Source of the DNA: Microstegium vimineum
Lineage: Eukaryota; Streptophyta; Magnoliopsida; Poales; Poaceae
NCBI GenBank assembly: GCA_022036555.1
Contig: CM039119.1
Coordinates: forward strand, 41,288,318-41,352,317
Length of the DNA stretch: 64,000 nucleotides
Direction: 5' to 3'
The notes beneath the pieces were generated by a model. The model was not told the DNA's origin. It saw nothing but the letters and a program-made list of their open reading frames with translations, and ran no database searches. Of this stretch, positions 20,875-33,524 are shown in pieces. Both the position numbers and the translations under genes were made by a program. Within the stretch, counting starts at the first letter, position 1, and each line of letters begins with the position of its first letter.

Positions 20875-23800
20875 ATGCCTGAATTCGACAATAACCAGGT
20901 TCTAGACGTGACTATGGATGAGTTGCCAGAAGACCTGAGGAATACGATCCAGCAAGCATGTGATGAGTTTCAACACAAGTGCTTGATGTCCTTTTCAAAG
21001 AATAAAAGCAACAAGGTTTTTCAGAAGCAGTCGCTCCCGAGGACTCTCCTTCCACACTAGTCTGATTACACCAAAGAGGAAGATGCTCGGAAGCTAGCTG
21101 AAGTGGTTTACAAGGCCATGAGTGACACTATGACAAATCATCATACCGCTTTCTTGAATACCTTTCGCACGATCATGGTCAGTACTTTCGGTCCATCTGC
21201 TGATAAATACTTTGAGGAAGCTGCTGGTCCAATGCAAGGACTGACATTGTTCCATGTGCCAAAACGCCAGGAGAAGACTGCTGAGGATAGCGGAGCGCCT
21301 GGCATGAACCAAGGTTGGATGGTTCCTCACCAGAAACAACAACCTCCCATAACTTATGGCCAGCTCGCGTTCGGCGCGTCAGGAAACGTCCCACAATCGG
21401 CTTTCAAGGTGTCTCCAGTAGCAAACAGGTTGCAGAGGAATATGTATGGAGACGGATATCAAGAGTTTGCCGATTACAGTGCTATTGATGCTCTCCCGAA
21501 TCTAGGGTATAAGAACTCAGCAGGGTTGCCTTTTGAAGGGCAAGCACATGGAGCTCCAAATTCAAATATTGACCTTATCATGCACAGGATGACGAACATG
21601 ATGCAGAATCAGTTTGGCTTAAAGCCAAAGAACCAGTCCTATGCATACAAGTCCCCTTATCCAGAGTGGTATAACCGAGTGGCACTCCCTCCGAGGGTGA
21701 AGCCTCCCACAGATTTGACCAAGTTTTCTAGTCAGGATGATACTAGCACCATAGAACACATCAGTCGATACTTGATGCAGCTTGGAGAGGCGTTTGCAGA
21801 TGAAGCTTGGAGGATTCGGTATTTTTCGTTGTCTCTGACAGGGCCAGCTTTCACGTGGTTCACATCTCTGCCGGCAAATTCCATTGGTACATGGGCAGAA
21901 TTAGAGTAGAGGTTCCATGCGTATTTCTTTACGGGCACTAATGAGAAGAAGCTAGTTGACCTTATGAGCTTGAGGCAGAGGGATAATGAAACACCCCAGG
22001 AGTATCTCCGCAGGTTCAGAGAGACCAAAAACCTCTGTTATTCCTTGAATCTACCAGATGACCAATTGCCAGGGATGACAATAGCGGGCATGCAACCGAA
22101 TGTCAGGGAGAAGCTGTTCGGCATGGACTTTGATGACCTTGGTCAGTTGTCGCAGCGGTTGACAATGATGAATAATCAGGCTCAAGGGTTCAGGAGAGAT
22201 AACCGCTTCCAGAAGGGCAATGTGGCTAATGAGATCTATCAAAGTTTCCTGGAAGAAGCAGCAGAGTACGACGATGAAGATGAGATAGCCATAGCCAAAT
22301 TGGTTTGGGCGAAAGAGACGACTCAGGTTAGTCAACGATGGTTGAGGCAGCAGAAGGGTACTTACAACTTTGATGTCTCTAAGTCAGACAAACTGTTCGA
22401 GTTGTTGTTAAGAGAGGGACGCATCAAATTGCCGGAAGGCCACCCCATGCTGCGCCCTGAAGGGGTAAAAGAAAAGAAATTTTGCGGCTTCTACAATACT
22501 AATTCCCATTCCATCAATGATTGCCGAGTGTTCAGAGTGCGGATCCAGAAGGCTATTCAGGAGGGGCATCTGAAGTTTGATGGCAAGATGAAAATTGATG
22601 CTAATCCTTTTGCACAGAACACAGTTTCTTTCTCTATGAACATGGTTGCCATAGAAGATCCCAAAGGCAAGGAAAAAATGAAGGTGTTGACCTCAGATAG
22701 AGCAAGAAGAGTTGGTGTTGTTGACCTGATCGACAGATTACGAATGAGGAGTTTCGGCGACGGGCTCAGTTCCAGAATAACCAAACCGAGAGAGGGGAAG
22801 CCTCCAGGCCCAGGGTTACGACACGGATCCTGTTAAACAAATGGCGATGAGAGCGAGAGCAGTATCAGATGCAGAGGTATTACGAGGAACAAGAGTTCAT
22901 GAAGGAACATCAGAGGTATGAGGAAGAGATGTACCGGAGAGAGCAAGAGTACATGAGAGAGCATGAGCAGTCTCATTGGGGATGCTCGTTCTTCAAGCAT
23001 TGTTGGAATGAAGGCCTGAAGCTGCCTACTAGGAACAATTGCCCCGAATGCAGTGATCAATATTCAGGGTACAGGCAATCCCGGGTCAACCGCCGTCCGG
23101 TCCATGAAAGACTTGGAGCACAGTTTCCTGAGGACGATCGGCGTTTAAAAATAGGCAGCTCTGAGAATCGGCAAGGCAAGAGATTTGCCGATCAGGAGTG
23201 GGTCCATCATGAGGAAGGCGCTCAGGGGGAAGAGCACCATGAATATGTGTGGCAGAAGGGACAATGGTGCCCACCGGGGCTAAGGAAGAGCCAGAAGAGG
23301 AGAGTACAACGCTTGAGGAACAAGGAGCTGGCACAAACAGTTGCCGAAAAGAAACAGATATGGCGTCCTAAGAAAAAACCGACGAGCACGACCATTCGGC
23401 TGATGCATGCATGGCTTTCTTCCTTCCATCAGAGTTCATAGCTCCCGAAGACCAAGACATCCAAGAGGAGGTGTACTCAGATTTCGATGAGAGCGAATAT
23501 CAGGATCTAATGGCCCAGCTTATCCTAACTCAGTGGGCAGTTTTCGATAAGCCGGCCAAGCATCGACATTTGAAGCCACTTTACATGAAGGGATACGTCA
23601 ATGGCAAGCCTCTGACCAAGATGTTTGTTGATGGAGGGGCTGCCATCAATATTATGCCTTATACCACCTTTAAGAAGTTCGGGATGACTAATGAGGAACT
23701 GTTGAAGACTGACATGGTGCTCAGAGACTTTGCTAGCAATCCTTCTGACACCCGAGGGGTTGTACACGTCGAGTTGATGATTGGATCAAAAACTTTGATT

Positions 23801-24100
23801 ACTACCTTCTTTGTCATTGATGGCAAGGGGGCGTATAGTCTACTCTTAGGAAGAGATTGGATCCATGCTAACTGCTGCATACCTTCAACCATACATCAGA
23901 TTCTCATTCAGTGGATTGGAGATGATGTTGAAGTTGTTCATGCTGATGATTTGGTAAGTGTTACTGCTACGGAGCCTACCTACTGGGAATATGATGGCGT
24001 CGATTGTTTCTCTTGAAGAGTATGGGAGGAAGGTCCTGTGAATGTCTTCAACAAGGACCAACAGCCGATCCAAGCAGTTGGCTCTCAAAGCAATTTTTGA
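20875..24100 (+). pseudogene. gag-pro: gag-protease of element A
   Basis: Starts MPEFDNNQVLDV at 20875. Gag covers about 20875-23400. Stops interrupt the original frame at 21058 (TAG) and 21907 (CAG to TAG relative to B), and a 1-nt loss near 22726 shifts it. The retrotransposon Gag core (about 21640-22230) contains WFTSLP and EYLRRFRETKN. A zinc knuckle of form CX2(H)X4HX4C is at 22484-22525, with Y in place of the first H. A second Cys cluster (CSFFKHCW...NCPEC) lies near 22980-23050. The protease (23411-24016) has VDGGAAINIMP as the active-site D-G-G motif and LLGRDW downstream. TGA at 24014 is a further lesion. The ORF's own terminal stop is TGA 24098-24100, overlapping the ATG of pol. 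Confidence 0.85.
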
Positions 24101-27100
24101 TGGGGAACCCGATCGATGGCAACAAAGGAAAGTTGGGACGTGGCTTTATGTAGGCCGATAAGCTAGAAGAAATAAATGTTGGTGATGATGTCAAGCCAAG
24201 GCCGATGTATATCAGTGCGAATTTAGACCCAGAGTATAGATTAAAGTTGATTGACCTTCTAAAAGAATTCAAGGATTGTTTTGCTTGGGATTACACGGAG
24301 ATGCCCGGACTGGATCATTCTATTGTTGAGCATCGATTGCCGATTAAGCCTGGGTATCATCCTTACAAACAACCTCCTCGGAAAATCTTCAAAGAGGAGG
24401 TACTGGCCGATGTGAAAAAGGAAATTGAAAGATTATTAGAAGCGAATTTCATTCGGCCATGCATGTATGCAAAGTGGATTTCAAGCATAGTTCCGGTGTA
24501 CAAGAAGAATGGAAAGATGAGGGTCTGCATTGACTTTAGAAATCTCAATAAAGCCACTCCAATGGATGGTTACCCAATGCCAGTTGCCGATTTGCTTGTC
24601 GATGTAGCGGCTGGTTATGAAGTCATCAGCTTTATGGATGGTAATGCTAGCTATAACCAAATCTTTATGGCAATAGAGGATATTTCAAAGACAGTCTTCA
24701 GATGCCCTGGCCATATTGGTTTGTTTGAGTGGATCGTCATGACTTTTGGTTTAAAGAATGCCGGTGCAACTTATCAAAGGGCCATGAACTATATTTTCCA
24801 CGAGTTGATCGGCAAAATCGTGGAAATCTATATTGATGACGTGGTGGAAGTCTAGAAATCACAAGGGACATGTAACCAATTTAAGGAAGACTTTGGAGTG
24901 CACTAGGAAGCATGGTTTGAGGATGAACCCGAACAAGTGTGCCTTTGGGGTCTCGGCTGGTGAGTTTTTAGGATTTCTAGTCCATAAAGGAGGGATCGAA
25001 GTCGGTAAGAAGAGCATGGAAGCGATAGACAAAGTTATCCCTCCAACTAATCTCACAGAGTTGCAATCACTGCTCGGCAAGATTAATTTTGTAAGAAGAT
25101 TCATATCTAATTTGTTAGAAAGAGTTTTGTCTTTCTCTCCGCTGTTAAAGCTTAAAAAGGATCAAGAGTTTGTATGGGGTGACGTACAACAAAAGTCTTT
25201 TGATGAGATTAAAGAGTACATGAAGGTGCCACCTGTGTTGGTACCTCCACAGCTTGATAAGCCTTTTAAGTTGTACGTGGCGGCCGATGACCTGACAATA
25301 GGATCGACCCTCATGCAGGAGTTTGAGGGAAAAGAAAGAGTAATAGCTTACCTTAGCCGAAAGCTGCTAGATCCAGAGACAAGGTATTCGGCTACGGAAA
25401 AGCTTTGCTTGTGCATGTATTACTCATGTACCAGGTTTTGGCACTACTTGTTGAATGCCGAATGCGTGATAGTTTCTGAGTTTGATGTAATAAAACATAT
25501 GTTATTAATGCCAATTTTAAATGGAAGGATTGGCAAGTGGATTTTAGCTTTGTCAGAATTTGATCTAAGGTACGAATCAGCAAAAGCAGTAAAGGGTCAA
25601 ATTATTGCCGATTTTATTACCCAACATCGTGATCCTTCTGCTAATATGATAAGTATTGCACCTTGGACTTTGTTTTTTGATGGTTCATCTTGTAGCAAAG
25701 GTGGTGGTGCTGGTATTCTCTTGATCTCTCCATGAGGGGTGATTTTTAAGTATGTCATCCCTATTGAATTCTATGTTACTAACAATCAAGCGGAGTATGA
25801 AACACTGCTTAGAGCACTTCGGCTTCTTGTTTAAATAAAGGTTGTTGCTGTTGAGATCTTCGGAGATTCTGAGCTGGTAATTAACCAACTGATCGGCCAA
25901 TATGAATGCAAGAGTGATATATTAAGAGAATATTATGAAGAATGCCGAGAGATTTTGAAGAGTTTCCAGGTAGCAACCTTGCATCATATCCCTAGGGGGC
26001 ATAATTAAGAAGCGAATAAACTGGCTCAAGCTGCTTCAGGATACCGGGAGGATCAAGAGATTCATGCTTTGGATGAGAATCGGGTAGTTGATGACTGGAG
26101 AAATGAAATTGCCGATTACTTAAAGAATCCATCACAAAAGGTTTCCCGAAAGCTCAGATACAAAGCTCTCAAGTTCGTGCTCCTTGATGGCCAGTTGTAC
26201 TATAAATCCATAGATGGGGTACTCCTCAAATGTTTGAGTCAAGAAGAGGCCAGAAAACTGATTTATGAAGTGCATGAAGGGATGTGTGGTGCACATCAAT
26301 CGGCTTATCGAATGAAGTGGATAATTAGGAGAACCGGTTATTTTTGGCCAACCATGCTTGAAGATTGCTTTGAATATTACAAGGGGTGTCAATATTGTTA
26401 GAGATTCGACAATATTCAAAGAGCTCCAACATCGGTTATGAACCCAATTATCAAGCCTTGGCCGTTTAGAGGATGGGGGCATAGATTTGATTGGTCAGAT
26501 TCATCCTCCTTCTAGCAAAGGACATAAGTTTGTGCTATTAACTATAGATTATTTTACAAAGTGGGTTGAAGCTATCCCTTTGAAGAAGGTTACATCAGAA
26601 AACATGGTCAATTTTGTTAAGGAGCATATAATTTACAGATTCGGGATTCCTCAAACTATAACAACAGATCAAGGAACTTAGTTCACTTCATCTGAATTTT
26701 GTGATTTTGCTGAAGAAATGAGAATCAAGTTATATAATTCTTCTCCTTATTATGCACAAGCTAATGGCCAGGCCGAAGCATCAAATAAGATCATGATTAA
26801 GATTATTCAGAAGAAGATTGATGAGAAGCCGAAGAAGTGGCATTCGGTTCTTAATGAGGCTTTATGGGCTTACCGAATGGCTTGTCATGGGTCTACTCAA
26901 GTGTCCCTACGAGTTGGTTTATGAGCATCATGCTGTGCTACCGTGGGAGTTGCAATCGGGTTCGAGACGAGTTACATTGCAAAACGATTTGAAGAAAGAA
27001 GATTATAAGGACCTAATGATGGATGAATTGGAGGATTTGCATTTAGTTCGTCTCAAAGCGTTGGAAAATATTGAGAAAAACAAATTACGTGTTGCCAAAT

Positions 27101-27351
27101 ATTATAACAAAAGGGTCAAAGAAAAGCAATTCGCGGAAGGAGATTTGGTTTGGAAGGCTATATTGCCGATTGGGACAAAAGATAAAGCGTTCGACAAATG
27201 GTCTCCGAATTGGGAAGGACCTTTTCAGATAGTGAGGTGTGCGGCTGGCAATGCGTATATATTAAAGACTCTACTGGGAGAGGAGTTCACTAGAGCTATT
27301 AATGGAAGATTTCTTAAGAGATTTCATCCCAGTATTGAGGTTGGTGCATAA
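24100..27351 (+). pseudogene. pol: pol of element A: RT, RNase H, archaeal-type RNase H, integrase
   Basis: ATG 24100 overlaps the gag-protease stop (TGATG). Domains in order: RT (24260-24860) with IDFRNLNKATP and active site YIDD at about 24826-24837; Ty3-type RNase H (about 25255-25625, YVAADD...); second, archaeal-type RNase H (about 25665-26045, FFDGSS...TNNQAEYE); integrase with HHCC finger (26260-26400), core (26487-26790) and C-terminal domain up to TAA 27349. The presence of both RNase H domains marks the Tat lineage. Lesions: shift near 24845 just after YIDD, stops near 25735, 25834 and 26007, stop near 26401, extra G near 26470, TAG near 26680 and a 2-nt loss near 26900. No chromodomain. 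Confidence 0.88.
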
Positions 27352-27618
27352 ACGGACTTAAGAAGTTTTGTGCACAAATAGCCGATGTAGAAACATCGCC
27401 TTTAGCCAAAAAAATACTCTGAAAGTATAGCCGACACGGTATGTGTTGGCTTTAGAGCAAAAATGTAAACACAATCGACTAAGGACAACGTCATGCAATT
27501 CAGAAAGCATTCTTCAGATTTACTATTCTTAGAAAGATTCAAAAGGGAAAAACAAGTGGAAATCACAGATGATATTTCATAAGATAAGTAGTTTTTACAT
27601 AGAATTCCTAGGTACAAA
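27352..27618. other. Spacer between convergent pol and antisense gene 2 in A
   Basis: Non-coding in both directions as far as I can see; pol ends at 27351 on + and gene 2 ends at 27619 on -. It has AGCCGATGTAGAAACATCG hairpin-like sequence near 27380. Confidence 0.4.
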
Positions 27619-28482
27619 CTACTCAAACAACTTGTTGAGGACAGACTGGACGTCTGTAGCTTGGGCGAGGACGGTTGCATGGTACTCATAGCTCTCCAGG
27701 AGCTCGTCGATGTGCTCGATATCTTCTGAAGGCCCGCCACCAAGGAAGCCGACTGGCATGCCAGAGAAGTCTTCTCTGGCCTGGGTGGACATTGCCGCCA
27801 GCCCTAGAGCTACGTCGTGATGTACACCGTGAATGGCGACTTAGTCGATGCGTCCGTTCGCATCATCAAGGCGTGCCTCGGCAGTTTCTCCCTGGGCGTT
27901 CACCTTGTCGGCGATCTTGTTCGCCGCAATCTTCAGGCGCTCGACCTCTGCAGAGAGCGCTGAACAAAAGAATACGAATCGGGTGAACAAATAGAATCAG
28001 AAAGGGGGAAATCTAGCGAGATTATTTTTACTAACCGGTAATGGCGTCTCAAAACTGCTTCTGCTGGTCCTCCCATTCAAGTTGGTCAATGCCATATTGT
28101 TTGGAGATCTTCTCCAGCTCTCCTCGGGCCTCGTTCCTTTCATCGATGAAGATGACGGCCTCCTCATGAGTGAAAGGAACATCCATGGCATCCGAACCCG
28201 AATCCAAATCCCAAGGGTTGGAGTGGTAGGAGCTTGAAGAGCCGGATGACGGAGTCCCCGGTTGAGCTGCTATCGCCGGAGGGAGAAGATGGCTCTGGCT
28301 GGTGGAGATAACCCTCATCCTAGTGAATAAAAAGAGAAATCAGAGCTAGAAGGATGAACAAGAAGTAGAACTGCAAGGGGGCAAGAAGTCGATTCTCACC
28401 CATGTCGTCGACAACGCCACACTCGGCTTCCTTCGGCTTCTCCCTCGGCAAGGCGTTTGCCATGATCATCGCCTCCCGCCAT
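27619..28482 (-). pseudogene. Antisense gene 2 of element A
   Basis: Three-exon structure colinear with the intact copy in B: exon 1 28400-28482 (83 nt, starts MAGGDDHGKRLAEG), exon 2 28036-28319, exon 3 27619-27959. Introns have GT-AG ends (28320-28399 and 27960-28035) and the summed exons are 708 nt, a multiple of three. Two nonsense changes break it: TGA at 28049 at the end of exon 2 (TGC in B) and TAA near 27843 (Gln codon in B). The protein would be a Ser/Gly-rich linker followed by a coiled coil; function unknown. Confidence 0.75.
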
Positions 28483-28591
28483 TGCTACTGTGGAGGATAG
28501 GTTTCCTTCTGGATTGGTTTAAGCAGATAAAGTGAGGAGACGGAGATGAGAATGCTTAACTGGAGTTGTTGATAGAGGCTGAGAAAGACGG

Positions 28592-28600
28592 TTATTTATA
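28592..28600 (-). promoter_or_regulatory. TATA box for antisense gene 2 of A
   Basis: TATAAATAA on the - strand, 110 bp upstream of the gene 2 ATG; TATAAATA is at nearly the same place in B. Confidence 0.6.
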
Positions 28601-28939
28601 AGCCGAATGAAAGGTAGTGGCGTACATCTTGGAGTAGTGGGATGAGAATGTCAAACGACGAGCTAGGGTTTTTTCCCTCTCGGATTGGCTGTTACTGGAC
28701 TGGGCCAGGCTCGGATAAGTCAAGAGTTGCTCGGCTATGTCCCTGAACCGGAAGCATAAGAACAATCGGCTATGTCTTTGATCGGAAAGCTAAAGGCGAT
28801 CGGTTATGTTCTAATCAAGAAAATAAAAAGAGTCGATTATATTCTCATACAAATAGAAATATATAAAGATGAAGAGTAAGGACATCCGATTGTTTGGAGA
28901 CAGAATGTGTCACGTTTAATCTATTACAGGCCCATGTTT

Positions 28940-31900
28940 CTACTTGCTCAGAAGCTGGTTAATGGCATCTAAGGCCTCGACCCTGATTCGGCTGACATTG
29001 TTCAACACTTTCTAGTCTTCATCTTCAGAGCTTTGGATACTAGATAACTTTGCTTTTGAGCTGTTGGTCTTCTTTGAGGACGGTTGATATCTTTGATGAA
29101 GTTGCTTCTATGGAATTTGGCAAATATGTCATCTTGGCTTTATGAGACTGAATTCTGGCATTCAGTTCGATTAGTTGAGCCTCCAGCCTGATTTTCGCAT
29201 CCTCCATGACTTTCAGCTCAGATTACGAAGTTGCCAGTGAGTTCTTGGCAACTTGAATTTGGGAGTGCAGGACTTTAGCTTCTTGCTTCTTCAAGGACCT
29301 ATTATTCTGCAGGACAGTTCTGGAGGCTATATTTTTATTTGCTCTCCTCACCACAGCAAAATGATCATCAAGGTGGGCTGCAGATTTCAGAGAAGCATTA
29401 AGATCAGATGGAAGGTCTTGGTTGATGAGCTCGAGAAGATCTCTTATCTGATCTGAGTCTTGGACCAGAGTGTTGATATCCTTATTCAGTAGATTAGCTA
29501 TATCCTTCAGCCGAACTTGATTCTCCACTGACAGAGTCTGCTGAGAGGTGGCTTCTTCACCCTTCTCACTGATGTAGTCCTCGACAGTGAAAGAGTAACT
29601 GGTAGTCGGTTTGATAGTGTTCTTGAAAGAGGGAGAAGTGTTAGCCGACTAGATGAGTGTGCTAAAAGAATAGCTTAAGGTAAGATGTTACCTGCTGTGT
29701 TGATTGATCATCAAGATGGACCGTGTCTTGGTCTGGTTGAGGGCTTGATTGGATATCCAGAGATGGTGAACCTGGAACTGGACTAGAGGAAGGTTCTGCT
29801 GCTAGATTTTCTATAATTTCATCTATTTCCAATAATGCAGATGATAGAGTATAAGAACAAGAAGTAGATGTCATATAAAGAGAAAGAAGTGATTAGCCGA
29901 ATGATGTTACCAATGTGCTCGGCGATTTCATGGACATCTGTACCTTCAGCTTCATGAGTTTTTGTATCTTCAATTTCATGAACCTCTACATCTTTAGTAG
30001 AGGCTTGAGGAGGAATATCCACCGTTGTTGAGACATTGCCTGATCCTAGAGTTTCAACATGTGGCTACAGTAGAGGTGATTGGTATGAAGACGGTCAGAG
30101 TTGATGCCGAATAAAAGATTCATACCTTGGGAGACCACTTGACTTTCTTGGACCTTGTCTTTCTGGCCACATTAACATTCTCAAGTGTCTTCCTTTTGCC
30201 TTCTCCTCTTGAAGGTGCAGTGGCCGAAACTGCAGGGGTCTTCATGAAGGTTGCTAGAATTGGAGCATCAAAAGCCAGGACAGGTTTGGGCCCAGCTAAG
30301 TAGTACTGGATTGCTTTGGTAGGAGGAATGGGCTGAAAATCCTATGCATAACCAGATGTTAAAGTGAGAAGTAAATTCAAAAGCAGAAAATGATAAGTAC
30401 AATGAAATTACCTCACTGTCAGAGGCAAATTTGGGATGCAGATCTTGGCATAGAGAGTGCACCGGTGTGTTGAAGATGTGATTATGCCATTCTTGCCACC
30501 AGGAAGCAAAAAGAGGATGAGCAACATCTAATAGCTCAAATGGAGAGGGTTCATATATTGGCAAGTCTCATCCAAGCTTAAAGACTTTTTTAGCTTCTGT
30601 TTCATTTCTGATCAACTCCCTGAATCTTATGGTTGTTGAAAAGAAAGGTCTTGGGGGCAACTGTCCACATCCTAACTGCCTGGCTACCATGTTTGGGTAG
30701 TAGAATTCATAGGTAGATTGCACTAACCTCCCATGATGGAATTCGGCTGACAAGGTGCAGGGTTTGATGAAGGAGTTGAAGACCTCTGTGGACACCTTGT
30801 TAGAACAGCCAGATTCATAGCTGAATTTGTAAGGGAGAGTTAAATCATCATTTTCTCTGTAGGGAAGCCAAAGCACATTATCGAAACCCTTGAAAAAACA
30901 GCTTGAAGAGATGACCAATGTCCATGTCAATGCTGATGGAAGATGCTGCTTCTCCATAGGTTTGACACCCCTTAACTCTTACCGTACTGCCTTCAGCATA
31001 ATTGACCGAAGGAAAGATCAAGTTATGAAGGGACACAGAGATTATCTGATGCATGTACAGTTGCAGCCACATCTGAACAAATCACCAAGGGCCACTTACA
31101 TAAGAGATCTCCCCACCTTGGTACATCTGGGCAGTGATCTGATGCATCATATGATAAACAGATCCTAGAAGATATTTGCCCAGGGGAATCAGAGTGTCTG
31201 CAGCTAGGTCCTTAGCCATCATCATATGATTTAAGGTTGGCTCATTGGATTTTCCACAGAAGATGAATCTGCATAACCACATGTTCATGAAGGCCCAACA
31301 TTCCTTGTCAAGAATAGCACCAGATGCTTCCATATAGGTCTGAATATATTTAACCCATCCACCTTCAGATTTGACAGCTTTCTGGTTGCTTTTGTTCTTG
31401 TACTTGAAAGGATATACTGGCTCTGACACATTTAGGCTAGCCATCATGAATACATCGGCCAAAGTGAAAGTCATCATGCCATGGCCGAAAACAAAGACAT
31501 TGATAGCATCAGACCAAAAATGAGAAGCTGCTATCAGAAGGGATTCATCTCTGGGCATTTCTGACGAAGACAATTCCAAATAGTGGTTGATGTCTTGATC
31601 ATCCCAGTGGCTGCTGCTCTTATCCAGCATCCTCTGGTACCAGTTTCACCATCCGGCGATTGTGGGAAACGGGCAGGTCTTGAAGGTGTTTAACCATTGG
31701 TTTGGCGGGGTGACTCCAGACTTGAAGGGGATTCTCGAGGTTTCCTTCTCAATGATCTCAGTTGGGTCAGAGTATCCCATTAGACCAAGAAGATAGGAAT
31801 CAGGGTTTGCTCCATAGGGGATCAAAATTTGGTTCTTGTATTCCTTCAAAGAATAATGGAATCAGGAAAACAAATGAATCGGGAAAGAAGCAAGAAAGTC

Positions 31901-31968
31901 AATCGAGAATTGCCGAATGCGTGGAAGTGAATGAAATTTACCTCTGGAATTTCGTCCTAAGTCGCCAT
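28940..31968 (-). pseudogene. Antisense gene 1 of element A: plant mobile domain protein, spliced
   Basis: Six exons inferred from GT-AG introns and by homology to B: 31942-31968, 30412-31843, 30126-30341, 29911-30064, 29692-29822 and 28940-29621. Lengths 27, 216, 154 and 131 equal those in B; exon 2 is 1 nt longer, so it is shifted. Exon 2 encodes the plant mobile domain (aminotransferase-like, Pfam PF10536 by resemblance): a block with AFVFGHGMMTFTLADVFMM, then FMNMWLCRFIFCG. Exon 3 ends basic. Exon 6 is a coiled coil. Lesions include TAG at codon 4 (CAG in B) and TGA near 31645 (CGA-type change). The known family includes host proteins MAIN and MAIL1; activity here is unknown. Confidence 0.82.
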
Positions 31969-32101
31969 TGAAGATTCGAGGTGAATTCGAGAATGTGCTG
32001 GGGCTTGGATTTTTTGAGCGGCGGCTGTGGTATTGAATAATATTGACCTAGGAGAAAGGGGAAGCTTGTGGTCAATTTCAGCATAAAACGACTTTTATCC
32101 C

Positions 32102-32118
32102 AAAATTGAGGGGGCATG
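32102..32118 (+). other. Polypurine tract of element A
   Basis: AAAATTGAGGGGGCATG directly before the 3' LTR; nearly identical in B. Confidence 0.85.
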
Positions 32119-33519
32119 TGTTAACACTGGATTTTGGCACGCTTAGGAAGATGACAGGTGGGCCAGTGCGCAGTAAATTTGCAGAGACAGATGTTCGGAG
32201 CATTCGGCAAGTGTCCGTGCGGTCGGTTAATTTCCAAAGATTCAGCAAATGATCGTGCAGTCGGCTATTCTAAGGAAGGGCGGTTTTCCATTGAAGAAGC
32301 GACAAAAGCGGCAAATAAGAACCGATTGGGTAACGAAGATCGCGACAATTAAGGCAATAAAGACTCTGAAGGAAACTAAAGTCAAAGATGTCGTGTTTTC
32401 CTTTGATATTTTGTAGCCGTGTCCTTTTAGGACTCATGTCATGACCAAGGTATAAATATAAACCCTTGGCCATTGTAAAAGGGGTTCACAACCAAATCAA
32501 TACAACCGGCCCCGTGCCAACTTCGAGTCTTTTATCGTGTCGTCGAGTTCTTCGAGAGGAGTCATCGATCCGTCGACCTCCGTAAGTCCCGACAACCTTG
32601 TTATCATGTCTAGTATCATACGGTGGATTTAGACGTTCATGCAAGTAGTCTTGTTTGTTGTCAATGATCGTGCGGCGGATCCTTGCTTGACAATCAAGAA
32701 GTCTTCTCTTATGTTTTGTTTACGAGTAGATACCGTGCGGCAGACGTTTGCTCGATATGCTTAGCAAAAGCAAGATAGTTATCGCCTCTATTAGATTTGG
32801 CAGGATCTAGTAGATTCATTAAGTTATCACGTGTTGCATGTTTTAGATATTTCATATATTTGCAACACTCTTTTGCCCAATCTAGATTGATACGGTTCGG
32901 CTCTATTCTTTCTTATAGATCTATTTATGCTTTAACAGTTATTATTTTCATGTTGTCTCTACAAATAGATCTTACGTTCATAATAGCCGAATTAGTCTAA
33001 TCTAGATTGCGACGTATTGCAGGTTCGTGCATGTTAACCACGTTTAAGCTTTGATAAGGTTAGGTATCGTGCGGCAGATACAAGCTTTAGATTAGTTTGA
33101 TCGTGTTTGCTTACATGTTCCTTCATCATGGATCCCAACTCGGTTGGATTGCTGAGCTTGGTTACGCTTTTCACAGCTAATTATGATTCGTCCAAACGTA
33201 CTTTTCTCATGCATGCACGTTCGACAATCAATATTTTACGTACTTTATGTTTGTTTTAGCCGAATGATCTATAAGACTTGTTGGCAGACAACTTCTATAT
33301 TTGTATGTCATCGTAAGTGGCTTCAGGGCCGTATATATGGAACTGTTTGGTCTCATCCATCATGTTCCAGTTTTGTATCTAATGATTTTTATCCCTTATT
33401 AGTTTCAGGTCAAACTGACCGGCACGTTTCCGGATTTCGAAACACCCGGGCACCCGATTGAAGCCATGCTTTCCGGCTTGCTGTGTGTGAGGCACAGTGC
33501 GCCACATTTTGTGTCAACA
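32119..33519 (+). repeat. 3' LTR of element A
   Basis: TGTTAACACTGG...GTGTCAACA, 1401 bp, partner of 19432-20836. TATA word at 32451-32460. The two copies differ at about 60 positions by eye plus small indels (for example TTAACTC versus a shorter form near 33167). Confidence 0.93.
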
Positions 33520-33524
33520 TTCTC
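33520..33524. repeat. Right target-site duplication of element A (TTCTC)
   Basis: TTCTC directly after GTCAACA; matches 19427-19431. Confidence 0.9.

Larger units (their letters stand above)
19432..33519 (+). mobile_element. Tat-type Ty3/gypsy element A, complete length, decayed
   Basis: 14,088 bp from TGTTAACA to GTCAACA, with LTRs of about 1405 and 1401 bp and a TTCTC duplication. Inside on + are gag-protease and pol; downstream on - are two spliced antisense genes (gene 2 nearest pol, gene 1 nearest the 3' LTR). The insertion splits D pol between the archaeal-type RNase H and integrase. LTRs differ at roughly 60 sites by eye (about 4%). It is the same family as element B, with colinear structure over the whole length. 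Confidence 0.93.

Noticed and set aside
24091..24102. Programmed -1 frameshift heptamer at the gag-pro/pol junction
   Set aside because: The T-run is not in the X XXY YYZ phase; the conserved feature is the stop/ATG overlap.
30890..31168. 92-codon ORF on + opposite antisense gene 1 of A
   Set aside because: Shadow of the PMD exon; no relative on the sense strand.
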